From: Caldilineae bacterium
GTDB lineage: Bacteria > Chloroflexota > Anaerolineae > J102
Assembly (NCBI GenBank): GCA_011176555.1
Contig: DUEF01000023.1
Location: 1-5,615 of the forward strand
Direction: 5' to 3'
DNA length: 5,615 bases
The notes under the pieces are model-generated. The model was not told where the DNA came from and did no database searches. It saw only the letters and a program-made list of their open reading frames with translations. Shown here piece by piece: positions 1-3,780 of the stretch. Position 1 is the first letter of the stretch. Every line of letters begins with the position of its first letter. A program made the position numbers and the translations under genes.

Positions 1-138
1 ATGCGTTCCATTTTCGATGCTCCTCGTGACAGGGATTTACCAGATGGTCGGATTGTACAGTACCGGTCGGGGAGTTCCAAGATTGGCCGGGTGAGCGAAA
101 TTGGCGTGCCCGACGATTTGAACTACAATTTGTCCTGA
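1..138 (+). CDS. Possible 3' end of an upstream gene, unidentified (partial)
   Basis: A frame is open from the first base of the window to a TGA at 136-138, giving 45 residues. The first codon happens to be ATG, but no upstream sequence is available to show whether that is a true start or an internal Met. The peptide is hydrophilic, with segments such as LPDGRIVQYRSG and EIGVPDDLNYNLS, which read like ordinary protein rather than low-complexity noise. I do not recognise the family and see no motif that suggests a function. An open frame of this length occurs by chance fairly often, so the call rests only on its position at the window edge and its plausible composition. The next gene on the same strand starts about 150 bases later. 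Confidence 0.3.
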   Translation: MRSIFDAPRDRDLPDGRIVQYRSGSSKIGRVSEIGVPDDLNYNLS

Positions 139-285
139 AAACGCACGCCATTTCGACGATCGGTAGGGAGGAGAAATCCCCTCGATGAACTGGAGGTTTG
201 TTCGCTAGCGGGTGTTGCGTGTCGGAGACATGCCCTCCGCTTCGACATGACGTTTTGCAGCACAGCCACTTTCGTGGTAGCCATC
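139..285. other. Intergenic leader before the NagA-like gene
   Basis: No convincing gene or promoter is visible here. A purine-rich Shine-Dalgarno-like stretch (AGGGAGGA, 165-172) precedes an ATG at 185 that opens only a seven-residue frame (MNWRFVR, stop 206-208). A second mini-frame, ATG at 230, ends in a TGA at 248-250 that overlaps the ATG at 247 (ATGA). This could couple translation into the longer version of the following gene. The sequence gives no further support for either peptide being made. Confidence 0.3.
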
Positions 286-1659
286 ATGTCTTACACAGCT
301 ATTTTCAATTGCGATCTTTTTACGCCTGACGAACGCATCCCGCAGGGACTGGTGTTGGTCGAGGGGAGCAAGATTCGCGCGGTCGGGCGCAGCCACGAGG
401 TCGCTCTGCCGGCAACGACCCGGTTGCTCGATGCCCGTGGCGGGCGCATCACGCCCGGGTTGATTGATCTGGTCGGTGTGACGACGGGACATGACCGGGC
501 GCCGGCCCGAGGAATTACCGCACACCTCATTCGGGTCACACTGCGAACTGCGGACGACCTGGCGAAAATCAGCGCCGTCGCTGCGGAACTAATGAATCCT
601 TCCGTTGGCTCTCACGTGTTGGGGCTTCATCTTGTCATTCTGTGGTCGCAAGCGAACGGCCACCTGCCGCATTGGCAAGATGTGTGGATCGCTTCAGACG
701 CGACGGTCAAACTGATCACGTTGACCGCAACAGCGCTCGCGTCCGACACCGCCGCGCCACCCGACGGAGATGTGCGCCTGGTCGTTCTGGATGGCTTGCC
801 CGACGGATGCGATGCTCGCGTGGCGGTGTGGGGAATCCCTGACGAGGCGAGGGCGGAATCCACCCACCACCATCTGGCGACGCTCGATCATCTTCGCTCC
901 GCCGACCCGGCTGTTCTCCGCGCGCTCATCTCCTCCCGCCGCCTGATTCTGACGAGCGGCAGACGGGGGCCCTTGAACACGCGTTCAATTCGTCGACTCA
1001 TGGCTCTGGCAGACATCGACTTCGCTTCGGCGCTGGGGCCCGCAACTCTGGCGCCAGCCACCTTTTTAGGATCGCCGCTGGGCCGCTTGGCTCCCGCCGC
1101 GCCCGCCGATCTGATCTGCTGGACGCGCCACGGCGATCTGGCCTGGACCATGGTTGGCGGCGAATTCGTGCACCCGGCGTCCCCGGCCGCTGTCCAGGAT
1201 TCCCAACATCGGCCTCACAACTCAGGGCAAAAGCGCCAGGCGATTCGCGCGATCCAGCGCTTTCTCCAAAACCGCGATGACACGCTCGACCTGCATCTTA
1301 CCGAAGACGAAACGAGCGGGCGGGGCATCGATCTGCGGTGGCGTTTTCGTCGCAAGGATGGGGTGGAGGAAATGGTCAGCATTCAAGTGCAAGTTGACGC
1401 CACGGTAGGTGACGACAATCTATCGTTTGCAACCGGCCGCGCCACAGCCAACCGGCCGGCTTGCTCTCTCGACCGTACGCAGGCTGACTGGTGTTTTTAC
1501 TACGCCCCTGCTTCGCAGCGCTTGCACTGTCTCCCCGTACGAGCCACACGCGCTTGGCTCCAGAACCGGAGCGCGGACGCTGAAGACGCTATCCTTGAAG
1601 TTTCCCTTGCCGAACTTCAGGCAGCGGTTCCGCGGTTGCGGACGCTGAGGCTCGCTTAA
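286..1659 (+). CDS. NagA-like amidohydrolase pseudoenzyme with a C-terminal extension
   Basis: The protein has 457 residues. Residues 1-60 match the N-terminal beta-domain of NagA-type amidohydrolases (a GLVLVEGSKIRAVG stretch, then TPGLID at 56-61). Residues 249-295 match their C-terminal end (LAPATFLG, then PADLICW, then VGGEFV). Between them, GLHLVILW (113-120) occupies the place of GxHxEGP, so the zinc-binding Glu is Val117. THHHL (193-197) recalls the THLFNAM segment. The later His and the catalytic Asp region appear to be absent, because the NagA-like part is only about 300 residues against roughly 380 in the family. Deacetylase activity is therefore unlikely. Residues 303-457 are an extension with GIDL (347-350), SIQVQ (365-369) and ADWCFYY followed by LHCLPV, resembling a degenerate PD-(D/E)XK domain. 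The start at 286 is chosen because MSYTAIFNCDLFTPDE is the usual NagA-type beginning. An in-frame ATG at 247 would add 13 residues. Neither start has a clear Shine-Dalgarno sequence. A general scaffold or regulatory role is possible but unproven. Confidence 0.75.
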   Translation: MSYTAIFNCDLFTPDERIPQGLVLVEGSKIRAVGRSHEVALPATTRLLDARGGRITPGLIDLVGVTTGHDRAPARGITAHLIRVTLRTADDLAKISAVAAELMNPSVGSHVLGLHLVILWSQANGHLPHWQDVWIASDATVKLITLTATALASDTAAPPDGDVRLVVLDGLPDGCDARVAVWGIPDEARAESTHHHLATLDHLRSADPAVLRALISSRRLILTSGRRGPLNTRSIRRLMALADIDFASALGPATLAPATFLGSPLGRLAPAAPADLICWTRHGDLAWTMVGGEFVHPASPAAVQDSQHRPHNSGQKRQAIRAIQRFLQNRDDTLDLHLTEDETSGRGIDLRWRFRRKDGVEEMVSIQVQVDATVGDDNLSFATGRATANRPACSLDRTQADWCFYYAPASQRLHCLPVRATRAWLQNRSADAEDAILEVSLAELQAAVPRLRTLRLA

Positions 1660-2975
1660 AAAACTTGCAAACTGCCGATGATAGGTGGGAATCCAGCTTC
1701 GGTGTAGTAGCCCCAGCGCTTTTGAGGCGCAATCAGGATGACGTGCCACCATTGCCCCTCTTTCTCGAACACGATCAGACGCACCTGGGCGGATTGTCCG
1801 TTCGCCTGGTAAGTGACTTTTGCATCGGTCATTTGCCCTTGCACACCAGCGATGGTTGTGCTTTTGACGGCGCTCCAGTTTTCGGGCGGGGTGATGCCGC
1901 CGGGAATATGCGCTGCCGCCTCGGCAGCAACCGTTTTTTTCGCAGAGCGTAAGGCGACGCTCGTGGGAGCGTTGGGCCAACCGCCCGGTCGCACGATAGC
2001 CGCCATGCCCCGGCCGTCATCGGTGTCTTGCGTCAAAAAGACAGCCCGATCGGGCAGTCCCCGTTCAGTGACTGTCCATCCCTCCGGGCGACAGAGACTG
2101 AGACCCCACACCAGGACAAGTTCTTCTCCTGCCGGGCAGCGATTCACTTTTGTGGGGAGAGGCGTGGGAGTGGATGTCGCTGGACTCGCCTGGGGGGTCG
2201 CCAGACTTGGCGTGGCGGCGAAGGCGTCCAGGGCGGATTGGGTGGGCGAGGCGGGGGAAACAGCAGGCGCACCGCTCGTGGTGGTGCGCGTGGCCGTGCG
2301 TGAAACTGTTTTCACCTGTGTCGAACGGCCAGGAACGACAAGCGTCATGCCAACCTTGATCTGGTTGGGATTGGGTAAACGGTTGAGTTTTTGTAATTCG
2401 CCTGCTGATGTGCCGTGCTGACGAGCAATGCTCGAAAGCGTATCACCCGCTTTGACTGTGTAAGTCGAAGCGCCCGGGGGGGGCGTCACGGGGCGCGGCG
2501 TGGGCGCGGGCGTCACCGGGATGAGCAATTCTGTGCCTGCTTTCAGAGCGCTGGGATCGCTCAAACCGTTGGCGCTGGCAAGTTTTTTGACGTCGATGCC
2601 GTATCGTTTGGCGATGCTGTACAGGGTGTCGCCTGTTTTCACCTTGTACGTCACTTTTGGGGATGTGCTACTCGCCGTTCTGGGGATGCTTGTGGACCTG
2701 GGCGTGGTGGATGCACTGTTGACGCTTATGGCCACGCTCGTGACCGTGACAAACTTCGGCGTTGTCAAGGGGCGACTGTCGCCGCCCTGTATTTCACCCT
2801 CCCACTCTGGCGTGCGAGCGGGCGTTAGCGTACGCGCCAACTGTTGTGTATTGACGGTGCGGGTCGGCTGCTCTATCATCGAATCCGGCAACCGCGCCTC
2901 GATTTTATCCCAAGCTAGATAAAGGACAATGATGCCAATGATGAGAAAAAGCCAAAACCAGATGGATTTCAACAT
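1656..2975 (-). CDS. Membrane-anchored protein with two LysM domains
   Basis: The protein has 439 residues. Lys3 is followed by one hydrophobic helix (about 4-22, IWFWLFLIIGIIVLYLAW) and then charged residues, so it is probably a signal anchor with the remainder outside the membrane. Residues 23-107 are a Thr/Ser/Pro-rich stalk. LysM domain 1 covers about 109-153 (YKVKTGDTLYSIAKRYG, closing LIPV). LysM domain 2 covers about 171-215 (TYTVKAGDTLSSIARQHG, closing LVVP). A second Thr/Ser/Pro/Ala-rich linker runs to about 276. Residues 277-439 form a globular domain with Cys280 and Cys295, a PEGWTV motif and a WWHVILIAP strand near the end. This is reminiscent of PsbP/DcrB-like folds, a weak assignment. 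LysM domains bind GlcNAc-containing glycans such as peptidoglycan, so the likely role is cell-wall association. The ATG at 2975 is preferred because the hydrophobic anchor begins there. A TTG at 3044 would add 23 residues unlike a signal sequence. The 3' end overlaps the convergent NagA-like gene by four bases. Confidence 0.9.
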   Translation of the reverse strand: MLKSIWFWLFLIIGIIVLYLAWDKIEARLPDSMIEQPTRTVNTQQLARTLTPARTPEWEGEIQGGDSRPLTTPKFVTVTSVAISVNSASTTPRSTSIPRTASSTSPKVTYKVKTGDTLYSIAKRYGIDVKKLASANGLSDPSALKAGTELLIPVTPAPTPRPVTPPPGASTYTVKAGDTLSSIARQHGTSAGELQKLNRLPNPNQIKVGMTLVVPGRSTQVKTVSRTATRTTTSGAPAVSPASPTQSALDAFAATPSLATPQASPATSTPTPLPTKVNRCPAGEELVLVWGLSLCRPEGWTVTERGLPDRAVFLTQDTDDGRGMAAIVRPGGWPNAPTSVALRSAKKTVAAEAAAHIPGGITPPENWSAVKSTTIAGVQGQMTDAKVTYQANGQSAQVRLIVFEKEGQWWHVILIAPQKRWGYYTEAGFPPIIGSLQVF

Positions 2976-3029
2976 AAAGGAGCCGCCAAATGCCGGATCG
3001 TGGTGAGGGGGGTCGCACAGAAGGAAGCA

Positions 3030-3046
3030 ACTTGTACGGCACAAGT
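3030..3046. promoter_or_regulatory. Small dyad at the predicted transcription start
   Basis: A perfect six-base inverted repeat (ACTTGT and ACAAGT) surrounds a five-base centre, placed immediately downstream of the predicted start of the LysM transcript. It could be an operator half-site pair or a small hairpin at the 5' end of the mRNA. Dyads this short also occur by chance. Confidence 0.2.
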
Positions 3047-3053
3047 CTCTATC

Positions 3054-3082
3054 AGCTTAACATGAACTTTATGTCTGGTCAA
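3054..3082 (-). promoter_or_regulatory. Candidate sigma-70 promoter for the LysM gene
   Basis: On the minus strand there is a -35 box TTGACC (3077-3082, 5 of 6 to consensus), a 17-base spacer and a -10 box TAAGCT (3054-3059, 4 of 6). Transcription would begin near 3047 and give an mRNA leader of about 70 bases before the ATG at 2975. No clear Shine-Dalgarno sequence precedes that ATG. The spacing and position are good, but the assignment is by eye only. Confidence 0.45.
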
Positions 3083-3093
3083 AGTTGGTGATT

Positions 3094-3107
3094 GTCAGGT
3101 AGTGTAT
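3094..3107 (+). repeat. Candidate terminal inverted repeat, distal end
   Basis: The sequence GTCAGGTAGTGTAT reads inward on the plus strand. It matches the inward-reading minus strand at 3478-3493 at 13 of its 14 bases when a two-base gap is allowed. It lies just beyond the broken end of the transposase frame. Confidence 0.45.
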
Positions 3108-3123
3108 CTTGTTTGGTTGAAAT

Positions 3124-3480
3124 TCAGATTTGAGCATGCGCCATCTCCCGATCCGCCAAAGTGTAAGCATACCGTCGGGGTGCTGGCGTTATATCCACGA
3201 TTAGCAACCAGAACGGCCATGCCTATGGCCTGGGCGGATAGGGCGCCACCAGATGCGGAAGCCACATTTCCCCCAACCCCATCTCATTGGCGGCTTTGAA
3301 TAGCGTCGAGTAACTCCGGCGAAAATAAGCTGCCGGACTCTACTCCATCACCGAGTTGACAGAGGGCGCGCTGCACATGGCATCCAGCAACTTCATCACG
3401 GTATCGGCTCGATTGTCAAGGTTCTGGTATAATGTGTGCCGGAACTGCTTCAGTTTGGTCGTGTATGGAGTCGTGTCCAT
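3124..3480 (-). pseudogene. DDE transposase, N-terminal fragment with two in-frame stops
   Basis: One continuous minus-strand frame begins at ATG 3480 and reads through to TGA 3124-3126 (118 codons), interrupted by TAG at 3340-3342 and TAG at 3223-3225. The segments are diagnostic. FRHTLYQNLDNRADTVMKLL is the usual N-terminal helix region of an IS4/IS701-like DDE transposase group. FRRSYSTLFKA follows the first stop. FWLLIVDITPAPRRYAYTLA matches the segment carrying the first catalytic Asp (the D in IVDIT), where intact relatives read like FWL-x-DVTP-x-PRP. Sequence after HAQI, where relatives continue into a GNKP and HQYS region, is gone. The similarity persists in a single frame, so decay was by point mutation to stops plus a 3' deletion. 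The exact IS family is uncertain and is recalled from memory of related proteins. Confidence 0.75.
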
Positions 3481-3484
3481 ACAC
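3461..3484. repeat. Perfect 9-bp inverted repeat over the transposase start
   Basis: The arms GTGTATGGA (3461-3469) and TCCATACAC (3476-3484) flank a six-base loop. The transposase ATG (3480-3478) lies within one arm, so an RNA hairpin here would hide the start codon. Structures that block translation are known to protect some insertion sequences from read-through expression. Whether this one does so is inference. Confidence 0.6.
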
Positions 3485-3493
3485 TATTTCTGA
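3478..3493 (-). repeat. Candidate terminal inverted repeat, transposase-start end
   Basis: The minus strand reads GTCAGAAATAGTGTAT inward, partner of the repeat at 3094-3107. Its inner end abuts the ATG of the transposase remnant at 3480-3478 and overlaps a nine-base hairpin arm. Confidence 0.45.
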
Positions 3494-3780
3494 CGCAGTT
3501 CCTTTTTTTCCGTCAAGTTCTTGCGCGGCGTACGCGATTCATTTTGTCAAAAGTCCAATGTATAGTTGAATAAGACGCACAAGCCTCGTTAATGTGTTTC
3601 TTGGAGGAGCAACGCACCCTCAGTAACAAAACCAAGACCGGGATGACTTGTGGGGATGTTCGTCGGTAAATCCAGCATGAACATCGCCTGAACCTGCGCA
3701 TTGACTTTCAGATCGTTTCCTGGAGGGCCTCTCTGTCGAGCAGGTTGGCGTTCAATTGGCTCTCTTCAATTTCAACCACA
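3494..3780. other. Gene-poor stretch before the beta-mannosidase gene
   Basis: No intact gene is visible. The stretch contains a seven-T run at 3503-3509 and the possible frameshifted fragment at 3589-3779 on the minus strand. I see no convincing plus-strand promoter or Shine-Dalgarno sequence for the gene starting at 3781, so its transcription start remains unlocated. Confidence 0.4.
3589..3779 (-). pseudogene. Possible frameshifted protein fragment, unknown family
   Basis: Two minus-strand frames read like one protein broken by a one-base shift near 3720. The first, from GTG at 3779, gives VVEIEESQLNANLLDREALQ. The second, from about 3720 to TAA at 3589-3591, gives GNDLKVNAQVQAM, then FMLDLPTNIPTSHPGLG and then FVTEGALLLQETH. 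Both have the composition of real soluble protein, and the join keeps a sensible helix-rich character. I do not recognise the family. The alternatives are chance open frames or a short intact gene starting at one of the internal ATGs (3684 or 3678). It lies between the transposon relic and the beta-mannosidase start, so it may be debris left by rearrangement. Confidence 0.3.

Larger units (their letters stand above)
3094..3493 (-). mobile_element. Decayed, internally deleted insertion sequence (about 400 bp)
   Basis: The segment contains the N-terminal part of a transposase reading frame on the minus strand and is bounded by imperfect inverted repeats at 3094-3107 and 3478-3493. These share GTCAG and TAGTGTAT, with one mismatch and a two-base length difference between them. 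The distance from the second repeat to the transposase start is very short, as in compact insertion sequences. Most of the catalytic region is missing, so the element cannot move by itself. It looks like a MITE-like deletion derivative. No target-site duplication is evident in the flanks, which fits an old insertion. The boundaries are inferred from the repeat match. Confidence 0.55.

Noticed and set aside
230..250. Mini-frame MPSAST whose stop overlaps the ATG at 247 (ATGA)
   Set aside because: The preceding GGAG is too close to its ATG to act as a normal ribosome-binding site, and the family-like start of the downstream protein is at 286.
1420..1980. 186-codon minus-strand open frame across the 1656 junction
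   Set aside because: It overlaps the ends of two well-supported genes in other frames, and its sequence is Arg/Pro/Cys-rich with no family signal.
1813..2421. 202-codon plus-strand open frame opposite the LysM gene
   Set aside because: The minus strand here encodes the second LysM domain and the C-terminal domain; the plus-strand frame is a shadow.
3102..3299. 65-codon plus-strand open frame
   Set aside because: It lies antisense to the clear transposase remnant on the minus strand and its protein shows no recognisable pattern.
3413..3433. TTGTCA and TATAAT boxes on the plus strand
   Set aside because: The spacer is only 9 bases, and the boxes lie inside the former transposase coding sequence.
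3544..3572. Possible plus-strand promoter (TTGTCA, 17 bases, TGAATA) for the beta-mannosidase
   Set aside because: The -10 box matches the consensus poorly and it lies more than 200 bases before the start codon.
3513..3701. 62-codon minus-strand open frame
   Set aside because: It is rich in Arg, Ser and Cys and looks like noise; a neighbouring frame in the same place reads more like protein and is listed instead.
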